Shown here in pieces: positions 44,101-52,500 of a stretch of 64,000 nt of DNA. The first letter of the stretch is position 1; every line of letters starts with the position of its first letter. A model generated the notes under the pieces. The model had not been told where the DNA came from. It did not search any database and was given only the letters and a program-made list of their open reading frames with translations. Made by a program: the position numbers and the translations under genes. The stretch is taken from contig NC_020054.1 of assembly GCF_000331105.1 (NCBI RefSeq), positions 3,718,478 through 3,782,477 of the forward strand, given 5' to 3'. This DNA is from Fibrella aestuarina BUZ 2. Lineage in GTDB: Bacteria > Bacteroidota > Bacteroidia > Cytophagales > Spirosomataceae.

Positions 44101-44443
44101 GGTGCGGGCCTTCCAGGAAGGAAACAGCACCACCTACGCCGCCACGCCTGTCGACCGGACGTTTGAAGTGCAGGCCTTGCTCGCTACCGAACCCGATTGG
44201 AGCGGCCAGGTACGTGTGTTTCCGAATCCGACCCGCTCGCGCGTCGCGGTCGAACTCCCGGCGGGCATCGTCTGGACGGCAGCCAGTTTGGTCAGCAGCA
44301 ACGGGGCCGCGGTGCAGCAGCACCAGACCGCGCTGCCCGCCCCCACGCTCCACCTCGATCTGGGTACGTTACCCACTGGCCTCTACCTGCTCAACATAGA
44401 CACCAACGAAGGCCAGGTACGTCGGAAGATCGTGCGGGAGTAA
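41141..44443 (+). CDS. T9SS-exported M4 (thermolysin-like) metallopeptidase with PD40 insert
   Basis: An 1100-residue secreted protease. Signal peptide, then an FTP-type propeptide (about 100-280). The catalytic M4 domain (about 290-615) has zinc motif HEMSH (His440, Glu441, His444) and GAINESYADVFG with the third ligand Glu464. Residues about 620-930 form PD40/WD40-like repeats (GDGKLYSTPYPNTAF, DGKYAVFVGADKRIRAVD). The last 80 residues (VRVFPNPTRSRVAVELP...GLYLLNI) are a type A T9SS sorting domain. It would degrade proteins outside the cell or on its surface. A 45-bp perfect inverted repeat follows the stop. Confidence 0.95.
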   Translation: MPTRLRSLLIVAACVPIAVLAQQPALPQRGFSVKQKSGPADVELPRRLKADETPLPTNRRQAPTLTATGAPTLTMPPLRLRVVRDAQSGAPIYIENQSPTPSAGNRQGRQSAAAATFSFLRQVRNLMAINDPDQSFTIRQTLTDELGQTHHRLTQTHRGLPVYGAELTVHLTNGEVTHVMGRYRNVPSTLAILPTLSLSDAGKVAMNDVGRKTIVQMFGQNLLKMEPVKGELCVYTGLDGSNVPARLAYDLTIRPNLMERWQYLVDAETGAVLHKFNNTCGVDGPVNATARDLNGVSRTFKTYLSGTSYYLLDASRAMFSAPKSKMPDSPVGAIWTIDAKNTYGDNLKVSQVTSANNTNWTPTAVSAQYNGGVAYDYFLKTYGRNAINGNGGTIVSIINVNDEETGKGMDNAYWNGEYMFYGNGDVGFKPLAGALDVAGHEMSHGVIQNTANLNYQGQSGAINESYADVFGVLIDRDDWTVGEDVVQSRIFPSGALRSMQNPNQGGAKGDPNGYQPKTMAQYVSTTEDNGGVHINSGIPNYAFYQIATAIGKDKAEQIYYRALTTYLTRSSQFIDLRLALVKAATDRHGASSAEVTAIKTAFDNVGITETSSTPKQDTPTIPTANGQDLVAVISTGDGKLYSTPYPNTAFTVRSTSQPQRRPSLTDDGKYAVFVGADKRIRAVDMTRPASETVISTETIWANAAISKDGTKLAALTTNEDGKMYIYSFDLAKWQTFTLYNPTSASGVKTGEVAYADSFEWDYSGDYVIYDAFNKLNNATGSPVNFWDVGMIHVWDGAKKNFADGRIDKLFTDLDEGVSIGNPSFSKTSPDIITFDYFDETSDTYYVISANVEKGDVKLTYENNTLGFPSYSRTDNAMVFTAEVNSKEVVGIISLEADKITPKAGTEKILYNSAKWPVWYTNAARAIPTKTNQTITFNAIADRLISAGNLTLSATSSANLPVGFTVKSGPAELVGSSQLKFTGTGTVTVRAFQEGNSTTYAATPVDRTFEVQALLATEPDWSGQVRVFPNPTRSRVAVELPAGIVWTAASLVSSNGAAVQQHQTALPAPTLHLDLGTLPTGLYLLNIDTNEGQVRRKIVRE

Positions 44444-44449
44444 GGAGTG

Positions 44450-44549
44450 AATAATGAATAATGGAGACTGAATAATGTATAATGGGCTGGCGCATTAACA
44501 ACTCTGCGCCAGCCCATTATACATTATTCAGTCTCCATTATTCATTATT
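44450..44549. repeat. Perfect 45-bp inverted repeat between convergent genes
   Basis: The arms 44450-44494 and 44505-44549 are perfectly complementary over 45 bp with a 10-nt loop. The arms contain several near copies of the word GAATAATG. The loop-proximal part ATGGGCTGGCGCA matches the apex of the hairpin at 25645-25747 apart from one base. It fills the gap between the M4 protease stop (44443) and the DoxX gene and includes the DoxX stop codon. It is a likely double terminator. Perfect arms of this length are unusually long for a terminator. Confidence 0.93.
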
Positions 44550-44931
44550 TCTCGGTGCTTTTCAGGGCCCAGTAGACCAGGACGGGCTGGAAGAAGAGGC
44601 GGGTCAGGCGCTTGCGGTCGGTGTCCAGACCGAAGGCACTGCGTTTGTTGACGTATTGGGAAATGTTGCCGGGGAAAACTGCCGTGAAAAAACCCGCCGC
44701 GATTTTCCCGACCGTTTCCTGCTGGTTAGGGCCGGCGAACACTAGGCTGCTGCCCAGCGCAATTTCGGCGATCCCCGAATAGACCACTGTATCATCGACG
44801 GGCAGGGGCACCCAATCGGGCACCTGGGCCCGGAAGGCCTTGCGGGCAAACGACAGGTGGCTTACGCCAGCCACAATCAGGTTGGCCCCCAACAGCAGGC
44901 GGGCCACTTTCTTAACCGTTTTCTCGTCCAT
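44545..44931 (-). CDS. DoxX-like membrane protein
   Basis: A 128-residue protein with about four hydrophobic helices (around 8-25, 48-65, 74-90 and 108-124). It carries the DoxX-type pattern LLLGANLIVAGVSHLSFARKAF...PDWVPLP and SGIAEIALGSSLVF. The function in this branch is unknown. The ATG at 44931 is preferred, because the longer open frame upstream shows no family character. Its stop lies in the arm of the long inverted repeat. Confidence 0.85.
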   Translation of the reverse strand: MDEKTVKKVARLLLGANLIVAGVSHLSFARKAFRAQVPDWVPLPVDDTVVYSGIAEIALGSSLVFAGPNQQETVGKIAAGFFTAVFPGNISQYVNKRSAFGLDTDRKRLTRLFFQPVLVYWALKSTEK

Positions 44932-45080
44932 CGTAGTGTATTGATTGGTGCGCGTTTGACCCTGTTCGTGGGAGACTGCGCGGCGTGATTTGCCCATTCT
45001 TAACCCCGCCTGGCCGGCAGTTGTTGGGCGAGAACTCACTTTTACGTAAACGAAAGCCCCAACGGCGCGGTTAGCTAAGC

Positions 45081-46127
45081 ATGGCAAAGGTGTCGCTGGG
45101 AACGTTACTGGCCCGCGTTGGGCTCGACTGGTTTATTCTCGCCCTGTTGGGTATGATTGGGTTGGCCCGCCTCTGGCCGGAGCCTGGCCTCGGCGACGGG
45201 CCACTGTCGCTGTCGGCGCTGACCAACTACGGCGTTTCGCTCATTTTCTTTTTCTACGGCCTTCGGCTCAACGTCGAACAACTCAAGGCGGGGTTGCGCA
45301 ATTATCGGCTACACCTGCTCATTCACCTCACCACGTTTGTGCTGTTTCCGGCGCTGGTACTCGGAGCGCGGGCCCTGTTGGTCTCGCCTGAAACGATGCT
45401 GCTCTGGACGGGTATTTTCTACGTAGCGGCCCTGCCGTCAACGGTTTCGTCGTCGGTGGTGATGGTCTCCATTGCCGAGGGCAACATACCGGCGGCTATT
45501 TTCAACGCCAGCATTTCCAGTCTCATTGGCGTTTTCATTACGCCCATCTGGATGAGTGCCCTGCTGAGCGCCAGCAACGGGCAGTTTGATTTGCAGGGCG
45601 TTATCCTGAAGCTGTCAGTGCAGGTAATCGTGCCGGTGGTGCTGGGCCTGCTACTCAACAAACGCTTAGGCTGGTTTTCTGAACGTTACAAAACGGCCCT
45701 GCGCTACTTCGATCAGCTGACGATTTTGCTCATTGTCTATACCGCGTTCTGCGAGTCGTTCACGCTGAATCTGTTTCGCGGCTACTCGGCACTTGATCTG
45801 CTGGCGCTGGCAGGCGGCATGTTGTTGCTCTTCTTTGTTGTCTTTTTCGTGGTGATGCTGGTGAGTCGACTACTACACTTCAGCCGCGAAGACCGAATTA
45901 CGGCCCTGTTCTGCGGGTCCAAAAAATCGCTGGTGCAGGGGAGTGTCATGGCCAAAGTGCTGTTTCCGCCCACGGCAGCGGGCGTAGTGCTGCTGCCGAT
46001 TATGATGTACCACGCCCTGCAACTCATCGTGGCCAGCATCCTCGCCAAAGCCATGATCAACTGGCATCCGAAGTCACCGCCGAACCGGGCAAACGCCCCT
46101 CAGGTAGTGACCGATTCAGAGATGTAA
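45081..46127 (+). CDS. Bile acid:sodium symporter family transporter (SLC10A7/YfeH type)
   Basis: A 348-residue membrane protein with about ten helices. Motifs of the SLC10A7/YfeH branch are present: GVSLIFFFYGLRLNVEQLKAG, AALPSTVSSSVVMVSIAEGN and ALFCGSKKSLVQGSVMAKVLF. It probably carries an organic anion with sodium; the substrate is unknown. It is divergent from the DoxX gene. A bidirectional terminator separates it from the next gene. Confidence 0.92.
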   Translation: MAKVSLGTLLARVGLDWFILALLGMIGLARLWPEPGLGDGPLSLSALTNYGVSLIFFFYGLRLNVEQLKAGLRNYRLHLLIHLTTFVLFPALVLGARALLVSPETMLLWTGIFYVAALPSTVSSSVVMVSIAEGNIPAAIFNASISSLIGVFITPIWMSALLSASNGQFDLQGVILKLSVQVIVPVVLGLLLNKRLGWFSERYKTALRYFDQLTILLIVYTAFCESFTLNLFRGYSALDLLALAGGMLLLFFVVFFVVMLVSRLLHFSREDRITALFCGSKKSLVQGSVMAKVLFPPTAAGVVLLPIMMYHALQLIVASILAKAMINWHPKSPPNRANAPQVVTDSEM

Positions 46128-46144
46128 TACCGGCTAGTCTATAA

Positions 46145-46180
46145 CAAAAAAGCCCATTCCGCACGGAATGGGCTTTTTTT
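46145..46180. terminator. Bidirectional terminator
   Basis: AAGCCCATTCCG, loop CAC and GGAATGGGCTT are flanked by A and T tracts. It serves the symporter gene (plus) and the plug-like protein gene (minus). Confidence 0.92.
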
Positions 46181-46198
46181 GTGCTCGAAACGAAGCGG

Positions 46199-46651
46199 TT
46201 ATTTCAGCGTGACGAAAATCAGTCCGTTAGACGCATTGGGTCCGTAAAGCCGCGTAGCCTGTGCTCGTTCAGAAGCCGCTTTGGGTCGTTCGATCCGCAA
46301 GCTGGCTATTCTGTCGACGGGTAACTTACGCATCGCTGAGTCAGTAGTTACGGTTCCATCCACCACGTAAACAGGCTGCTGATGAGCCGGGATAGGGCGA
46401 CTTGGCGTGCAGATACGAATCGCGGATGCTGAGATTTGTTTGCCCGCCTGAGGTGTCGAAGACAACACCGGAGCCGATAGAGGGAGCACCAATGAACGAA
46501 CTTTCACCTCGGATGGCGCGAGAATACCCTTTGGCATCAACGCCGACTGCCCATAGCTTGCCGAGCCGAGCAGGCAGCTTATCCCCATGATACCAACCAG
46601 TTGCCCTATTCGGTGCTTTCGTTCCGTTTGCATACCCTTGCTTGTTTTCAT
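46199..46651 (-). CDS. Small exported plug-like protein
   Basis: A 150-residue protein with a signal peptide ending near SYGQS. The last 55 residues resemble a TonB-receptor plug fragment: PVYVVDGTVTTDSAMRKLP, then IASLRI and YGPNASNGLIFVTLK. The same kind of segment ends the BlaR1-type protein encoded just upstream (YVINGEEITKAEMDAIDP...YGLVEITLKAK). It may interact with that protein or with an outer-membrane receptor; this is inference. It is the last gene of the minus-strand blaI-blaR1 run, 42 bases after it. Confidence 0.78.
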   Translation of the reverse strand: MKTSKGMQTERKHRIGQLVGIMGISCLLGSASYGQSALMPKGILAPSEVKVRSLVLPLSAPVLSSTPQAGKQISASAIRICTPSRPIPAHQQPVYVVDGTVTTDSAMRKLPVDRIASLRIERPKAASERAQATRLYGPNASNGLIFVTLK

Positions 46652-46693
46652 CTGGCTAACGTACCCACAAAGAAACGAAATTGCAAAACTGAT

Positions 46694-48841
46694 TTATTTA
46701 GCCTTCAGCGTGATCTCGACCAGTCCATACTGCGCTTTGCTGCCGTAAGCATCGAGTCTAGGGCCACTCTTCCAGACGCTGATCGACTCGATGGAGGCGG
46801 GGTCAATAGCGTCCATCTCGGCTTTGGTGATCTCTTCGCCATTGATCACATAGAGCGGTTCCTGACCCATAAGGGGGCGCAAAAGCGGTTTGACGGTCAT
46901 TGTAGGCTTACCGGAAGTACTGGCGGTTGCTGTAGATTGGCTCTGGTCGTCGGGGTTTGCGGAGGTGCCTGTCTGATTAAACCCCGTCGCTTTTGCCGGC
47001 TTTTTGTCGAGTTGAAAATGGATAGGCAGGTTGTATTTCACCGCCACGACCCGTCCGTTTTGTTTGCCCGGAATCCAGTTGGGCATGAGCGACACCACCC
47101 GAACGGCTTCTTCATCGCAGCCTGCACCGATGCCCTTCAAGACGCGTATCTGATCGAGACGACCATCGGCATTCACTACAAACGAGATAAAGACTTTACC
47201 CGATACGTTCTTTTTTACAGCCTCGGCTGGGTAACGAAGGGTCTGGCCCAAAAAGCGATACAGCTTCGCCTGGCCACCCGGAAACGTGGGTACCTGCTGA
47301 ACAACCGTGAAGACTTCGCTTTGCTGTGAGGGCGTAATGCGATACGGTTCAACAACGGGTTTGGGTACGTTGGTGGTTGCCGATGCCGGGTCGAGCACAA
47401 CGTTGACGTTCAGTATACTGATATTCGTAGCAACGGGGATCGTTTGTGGCTTGAAGCCAACAAAGCGGGTAATCAGCGTACTGCCAGCGGGCGCGTCGAG
47501 TTGAAAATGACCTTGCACATCCGTGGTGGTGCCACGCTGGCCATTTTTGACTTCGATGGTGGCACCCGGCAACGGGCTGTTATCACTGGCCCGAACAACG
47601 CCGCTTACCCGCACCGAAGCGCTTGCGGCGCTAACTGTTTCCGGTGCATGAGCGGTTTTTGGGGTTAAACGCAGATCACCGAATACCACAAGATCACCAT
47701 CTTCAGGGTTAATCGTCAACTCCATATCCTGGTAGCCCCTGGCGTTGACTGTCAGAACTGTACTGGTAGGAACCGTCAGCTGAAAATGGCCTTTTAAATC
47801 AGTTGTTGCTCCCGAACTGGCTCCTTTAACCGAGACAAAAGCGCCCGGCAGCGGGGTACTCCCCTTGCCAGAAATGACGCCTTCGACGTAAACCTGCGCC
47901 GTTGCTCCGGGCGTCGCTAGCGCACCAGTTGAAGTATCAGATGTAGGTTCGGGGGCAGTTGTCAGCGCGAGCAGAGCCGTGGTAACCGGCAAAATGAGCG
48001 CGTATTTCCAGAGGGCGCGCCGTTGGGTGTGCTGTTTATAGATCATTTGTATGCGTTGTTTAAGGGATGGAAAATTGGTCTGATTGGTACTGAAAGGGTG
48101 CGTAAGGGCATCGGTCGGTAAATCGAAGGCGTAACTCACCAGAAAACGGGCGTAGTCGTCTCGCTGCGTGGTGGCCTGCTCGGTGGCGAAGCGATCGGCC
48201 AGAAATTCGTGGGTCTCGCGGATGGCCCGGCCGTAGCCCCAAAGCGCGGGATTGGGCCAGCAGAGGGCCTGCGCCAGTTCGATCAGCAGCACGTCGACGC
48301 TATGCCACTGCCGGATGTGCCCCAACTCGTGCTGCCGAACCGTCTCCGACTGGGTATCGGCGGGGTTCAGCACCAGATAGCGGAAGAAGGAGAATGTGGG
48401 TGTCTGACTATCGGGTGGGTATACCAGCGTGTGGTCAGGTTGGGAAGCCGTCGGCCATTGGTGGATGCGCCACAACACCCGCCCAACGCGCCAGCCCGCC
48501 CGTACTGACAGGACGACAGCGCCAGCCAGAACTGCCCAGTACAGTAACTTGGGCCAGTCGGGGAGAATCGGTGCTGAATCGGTCAGCTCTGTCGCGGAGA
48601 CTACGTACCCGGCCTCCGCCGTGACCGTAGCCGTGACCGGTGCTTCGTCGGCCCATAGCCAGCCCAGGCTCAGGCCGGGAACCTGCACCAGGGGAAGCAG
48701 AAAGGAAGCCAGCAACGTACCCAGCAGGTAAACCCGATTGAGGCGTAGAAACGTGTGGTTGCGCAAAAGCAGCCAGTAAGACCCATAGAACAGACACAAA
48801 AACAGATTGGCTTTGAGCCAATAGAGCAGGAGGGGCGTCAT
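46694..48841 (-). CDS. BlaR1/M56 family metallopeptidase fused to TonB and plug-like domains
   Basis: A 715-residue membrane protease-receptor. Helices at about 5-25 and 35-55 and near 100-120 precede the M56 domain with zinc motif HELGH (His171, Glu172, His175) and RETHEFLADRFA as third-ligand region. A further helix (about 275-300) leads to a periplasmic tail. The tail has two carboxypeptidase-regulatory-like domains (about 325-415 and 425-500), a TonB C-terminal domain (about 525-615) and a plug-like end (about 660-715). BlaR1 relatives sense a signal outside and cleave BlaI. Its start overlaps the blaI stop as ATGA. The tail architecture links it to SusC-type transport; the signal is unknown. 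Confidence 0.93.
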   Translation of the reverse strand: MTPLLLYWLKANLFLCLFYGSYWLLLRNHTFLRLNRVYLLGTLLASFLLPLVQVPGLSLGWLWADEAPVTATVTAEAGYVVSATELTDSAPILPDWPKLLYWAVLAGAVVLSVRAGWRVGRVLWRIHQWPTASQPDHTLVYPPDSQTPTFSFFRYLVLNPADTQSETVRQHELGHIRQWHSVDVLLIELAQALCWPNPALWGYGRAIRETHEFLADRFATEQATTQRDDYARFLVSYAFDLPTDALTHPFSTNQTNFPSLKQRIQMIYKQHTQRRALWKYALILPVTTALLALTTAPEPTSDTSTGALATPGATAQVYVEGVISGKGSTPLPGAFVSVKGASSGATTDLKGHFQLTVPTSTVLTVNARGYQDMELTINPEDGDLVVFGDLRLTPKTAHAPETVSAASASVRVSGVVRASDNSPLPGATIEVKNGQRGTTTDVQGHFQLDAPAGSTLITRFVGFKPQTIPVATNISILNVNVVLDPASATTNVPKPVVEPYRITPSQQSEVFTVVQQVPTFPGGQAKLYRFLGQTLRYPAEAVKKNVSGKVFISFVVNADGRLDQIRVLKGIGAGCDEEAVRVVSLMPNWIPGKQNGRVVAVKYNLPIHFQLDKKPAKATGFNQTGTSANPDDQSQSTATASTSGKPTMTVKPLLRPLMGQEPLYVINGEEITKAEMDAIDPASIESISVWKSGPRLDAYGSKAQYGLVEITLKAK

Positions 48842-49215
48842 GGTTTCCGGCGGTTTAACAGGTCGATGATCTCATCGGCTTCGTTCAGGCTCAGGTTGCG
48901 ATCTTTCACGAAAAAGGAGACCAGCTGCTTCAACGACCCGCCGAAGTAGTTGGTCATCAGTTGCTCAGTTTGAAAACGGCGGTACTCGTCTTCTTGAATC
49001 AGCGGGTAGTACTCGTGCGTTTTGCCGTAGGCGGTGTAGCCAACCACCCCCTTTTTCTCCAGAATTCGGATAATGGTCGATACTGTATTATAGGCCGGTT
49101 TCTGGCCTGTCGAGTCGAGAGCAGGTAGCTCTGTCAGAATGTCTTTGACAAACGCTTTTTTCAGCCGCCACAACACCCGCATGATGTCTTCTTCGGCATT
49201 GGTCAGTTCGCGCAT
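48838..49215 (-). CDS. blaI: BlaI/MecI/CopY family transcriptional repressor
   Basis: A 125-residue winged-helix repressor. It begins LTNAEEDIMRVLWRLKKAFVKDILTEL, has the recognition region PAYNTVSTIIRILEKKGVVGY and ends with a helical dimerisation domain (LKQLVSFFVKDRNLSLNEAD). It overlaps the downstream M56 protease gene by four bases. Two ACTA-N6-TAGT dyads cover its own promoter, as expected for autorepression. A role in beta-lactam response is not implied; no beta-lactamase is present. Confidence 0.93.
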   Translation of the reverse strand: MRELTNAEEDIMRVLWRLKKAFVKDILTELPALDSTGQKPAYNTVSTIIRILEKKGVVGYTAYGKTHEYYPLIQEDEYRRFQTEQLMTNYFGGSLKQLVSFFVKDRNLSLNEADEIIDLLNRRKP

Positions 49216-49243
49216 AGAGGATCGTTGGATTAATAGTATAAGC

Positions 49244-49276
49244 CAAAACTAATGAATTAGTTTGAAAACTAAACAA
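49244..49276 (-). promoter_or_regulatory. blaI promoter (TTG-N22-TAGTTTTG)
   Basis: On the minus strand TAGTTTTG (49251-49244) is an exact TAnnTTTG -7 element, with a TTG (49276-49274) 22 bases upstream as -33 element. It lies 28 bases before the blaI ATG. Both elements are overlapped by operator dyads. Confidence 0.72.
49248..49261. promoter_or_regulatory. BlaI operator dyad 1 (ACTA-N6-TAGT)
   Basis: An inverted repeat within the 18-bp perfect dyad AAACTAATGAATTAGTTT (49246-49263). It overlaps the -7 element of the blaI promoter, so binding would block initiation. BlaI-type repressors commonly bind such short dyads next to their own genes. Confidence 0.72.
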
Positions 49277-49281
49277 CTAGT
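49268..49281. promoter_or_regulatory. BlaI operator dyad 2 (ACTA-N6-TAGT)
   Basis: A second copy of ACTA-N6-TAGT, exactly 20 bp from the first, so both lie on the same helix face. It covers the -33 region of the blaI promoter. Confidence 0.7.
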
Positions 49282-49523
49282 TGGTGTTAAGATCAGATTA
49301 AATAAGCGATGACTGACATGAGGACCTAACCAACCCCATCGAGTGACGGATAATTATGAGATTTTATACTTACTAATATAAAATACAATTTTTTATAAAT
49401 AAACCTACAAGTAGCTGTATACTTAACTTATTAATAGATATGGTATTTGGTGTGTATGGCCTAATTATATTCTGATTCAATAGAATTATTTAAAATAAAA
49501 TAAGGCTTCAGATTCTATGGTGA

Positions 49524-49554
49524 TTGGATTGTTTGCATCCGTTAAATAGATTTG
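49524..49554 (+). promoter_or_regulatory. susC promoter (TTG-N20-TAGATTTG)
   Basis: TAGATTTG at 49547-49554 is an exact TAnnTTTG. TTG at 49524-49526 lies 20 bases upstream as the -33 element. The leader to the ATG at 49597 would be about 35 bases. Confidence 0.65.
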
Positions 49555-49596
49555 CTAAGTAGATTGCGTAGTTACACTTAAACAAAAACACTTCAG

Positions 49597-52500
49597 ATGA
49601 GAAGATTGCTACTGCTGAGCATCTTATTGGTGTGTGCAACTTGGTCTGCTGGCTGGGCTCAGGAGCGAAAAATTACGGGACGAGTTACCGCGGACGGCGA
49701 TGGAGGTGCCATACCGGGCGCGTCTATTGTCTTAAAAGGAACCACACGGGGGGCCAACACCGATGCCGAAGGGAACTTCAGCATGATGGTTCCCGAAAAA
49801 GGAGGGAAGCTGATTGTCAGCTTTGTCGGCACCGTTACCCAGGAAATTGAAGTGGGCAACCAGTCGGTCGTCAACGTTCGTCTGGTTACGGATGCCCGTC
49901 AGTTGAGTGAAGTAGTGGTGACTGGTGTGGGTGTTGCTACCAGCAAGACCAAGCTGGGCATCGCGGTCGAGTCGGTGTCGGCTAAAGACCTGCCGCCTGC
50001 ACCCACGGCTTCTATCGATCAGGCCTTGGTCGGTAAGATCGCCGGCGCCCAGATCGTATCAGCCAATGGGACGCCGGGAGCACGGGCCAACATTCTGCTG
50101 CGCGGCATTAATACCGTAAACCGGGGAACGGCCCCCATCGTCCTGCTCGACGGAATTCAGGTAGGTGCGACCGATCTGAATACGCTGGACCTAAGCAGCA
50201 TCGACCGCGTGGAAGTGGTGCAGGGGGCAGCGGCATCAACGCTCTATGGGGCGCAGGGCGCCAACGGCGTTATTCAACTCTTCTCGAAGAAAGGGCAGGA
50301 AGGGCCGGTGCGAATCAGCTTCAACAACAGTTACGCGAGCAACGAGTACCTGAACATCGGTAACGTGCGCAAAGCCGATATGCACGCGTTTGTAACCGAC
50401 GCCAGTAATAACGTCATCGGGTCGTCGGGCAAACCCATCACGCTGGATCCCGCCACAACGACCTGGACGGAAAACGTGCAGTACAATGCCCTCGACGTCA
50501 ACAGTAACGCCAACAAGCCGTACAATCAGAACCTGAAGTACTATGACCACTATGCCATGTTCTTCCGGCCGTCGCAGACTGTCAACAACTCGGTCAACGT
50601 GTCGGGGGGCGGGGCTAATTCGGACTTTAGCGTCACGCTGTCCAACAACTACCAGACGAGCAACATCAAGAATAACGGGGACTTTAACCGGACCAACCTG
50701 GTGAGCAACGTCGGGGTAACGCTGGCAAAGAACCTGAAACTACGGGCGATTACGCAGCTGGCTTACACGCGCAACACGCTGAAAGTGAGTGACCGGACGC
50801 TCATCTATTCACTGAACAACACCCGGCCTTTCGCGGATTACGACTATGTAGACCCCGATGGAAACTACGCGCCCTATTTCGGCAGCGCGTCGGGCGTAAA
50901 CGGCTACAATCCGAACTACTACCTGCAGACACGTACCCACGCCGACAACAAGATCGACCTGCTGCAAAGCATGAACCTGACCTATCAGCCGATCAAGTTT
51001 TTGGATCTGAACGCTCGCTACGGGATCAACTACCAAACAGAAGACGACCGCTACATCTTCCCCAACCAGACGCAGAACCGCAACATCGTTGTGAACCCGA
51101 CGTACTACGACGGCCTCAACGCACCGGACGCCAAAGGGGAAATCAGCGATTATAATTACAAAACCATCTTCCAGAATGCCTTTGCCAGCGCAACATTCAA
51201 GACGGATTTTCAGGAAGATTTCAAGCTGAGCGTGCCCATTCGGACGTCGACTTTGGTGGGTGTTGATTATCGCAAGAACGTGTATAAAGAGTTTTTTACG
51301 TACGGGACCGGTTTGCCACTCTATTCGCCCTTCACTATGGCGCAGGCAGGTACGTTCCGGACGACTGCCGACCGCACTACGCCGTTCGTTACGTACGGTG
51401 TCTTGGCGAGTCAGCAAATCGAGTATGGTGAATACGGAGGAATCACCGGTACGATTCGTAGCGATTATTCGTCGGCATTCGGTCGGGGGTCAACGCCCTT
51501 CACCTTCCCGGCGGGGAGTGTATACATCCGGCCTTCGTCGTTTAATTTCTGGCAAAACAGCGGGCTGGGACAGGTGCTGCCGGAGTTCAAAATTCGGGCG
51601 GCCTACGGTGAGGCTGGTATCCAGCCCCGCCCCTTCGACCGCTACGTAACCTTGGCCACCCGTACGCTGGGTACCAATAACGTGTTTTACTACAGCCCGG
51701 CGCAAAATAACCCCGACCTGAGCGTGGAAGTATCGCGTGAAACCGAATTTGGTACTGACTTCGCGCTCAAAGGAGGCAATGGCGCTTGGTTGCGGAAACT
51801 GAACTTCTCGTTCAGCTACTGGAAACGAAACACGGATAATGCCATCTACAACGTAGATACGGCCCCTTCGTCGGGCATTGGCACGCTGAAAGACAACGCG
51901 TTCTCGCTTGCTTCGCACGGTCTGCAATTCTCACTAAACACGACGGTCTACAAGAGCCAGGATTTCAACTGGAACCTGCTGGTCAACTTCGGACGGCAGA
52001 CGTCGGAAATCACGGCGGTGAAAGGCAACGGCGAAATTGTGGTGACATCGGCGGCCGGTAGCACCAACTACGTGTTGCGCGCTGGCGAAAAAATTGGTCA
52101 ATTGTTCGGGTTCGTGGCCATCCGCGACTTGAATCAGATCCTGCCCGACGGAAGCCCCGCTATCTCGGAAGCTAACAAAGGGTTGTATGAAGTGGCTAGT
52201 AACGGCTTCGTCGTGAACAAGAATACGAAACAGCCGCTTTTCAGCTCAAAGCAGTACAGCCTCGGTGACCCCAACCCGACGTTCACCTCGTCGTTCATCA
52301 ACGATTTCTCCTTCCGCGACATCGTGACCCTGAACGTGCAATTCGACTGGACGCACGGCAGCCATATCTACAACCAGACCAAGTCATGGATGTACCGCGA
52401 TGGGATTCACTCGGATTATGCCAACCCGATCACCATCAATGGGCAAACAGGGGCCTGGACGGCCTTCTACCGCGGCGTGTATCAGGCGGGTGCTAACAAC

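Larger units (their letters stand above)
49216..49596. other. AT-rich divergent regulatory region between blaI and susC
   Basis: About 380 bases. The left 70 bases hold the blaI promoter and operators. The middle (about 49330-49500) is strikingly AT-rich compared with the rest of the window and has no recognisable gene. The right end holds the susC promoter. No ACTA-N6-TAGT copy is seen near the susC promoter, so shared control by BlaI is not supported by this motif. Confidence 0.6.

Noticed and set aside
48838..49215. Beta-lactam resistance locus suggested by blaI/blaR1
   Set aside because: No beta-lactamase or penicillin-binding protein gene nearby, and the BlaR1-type protein lacks a penicillin-binding sensor domain.
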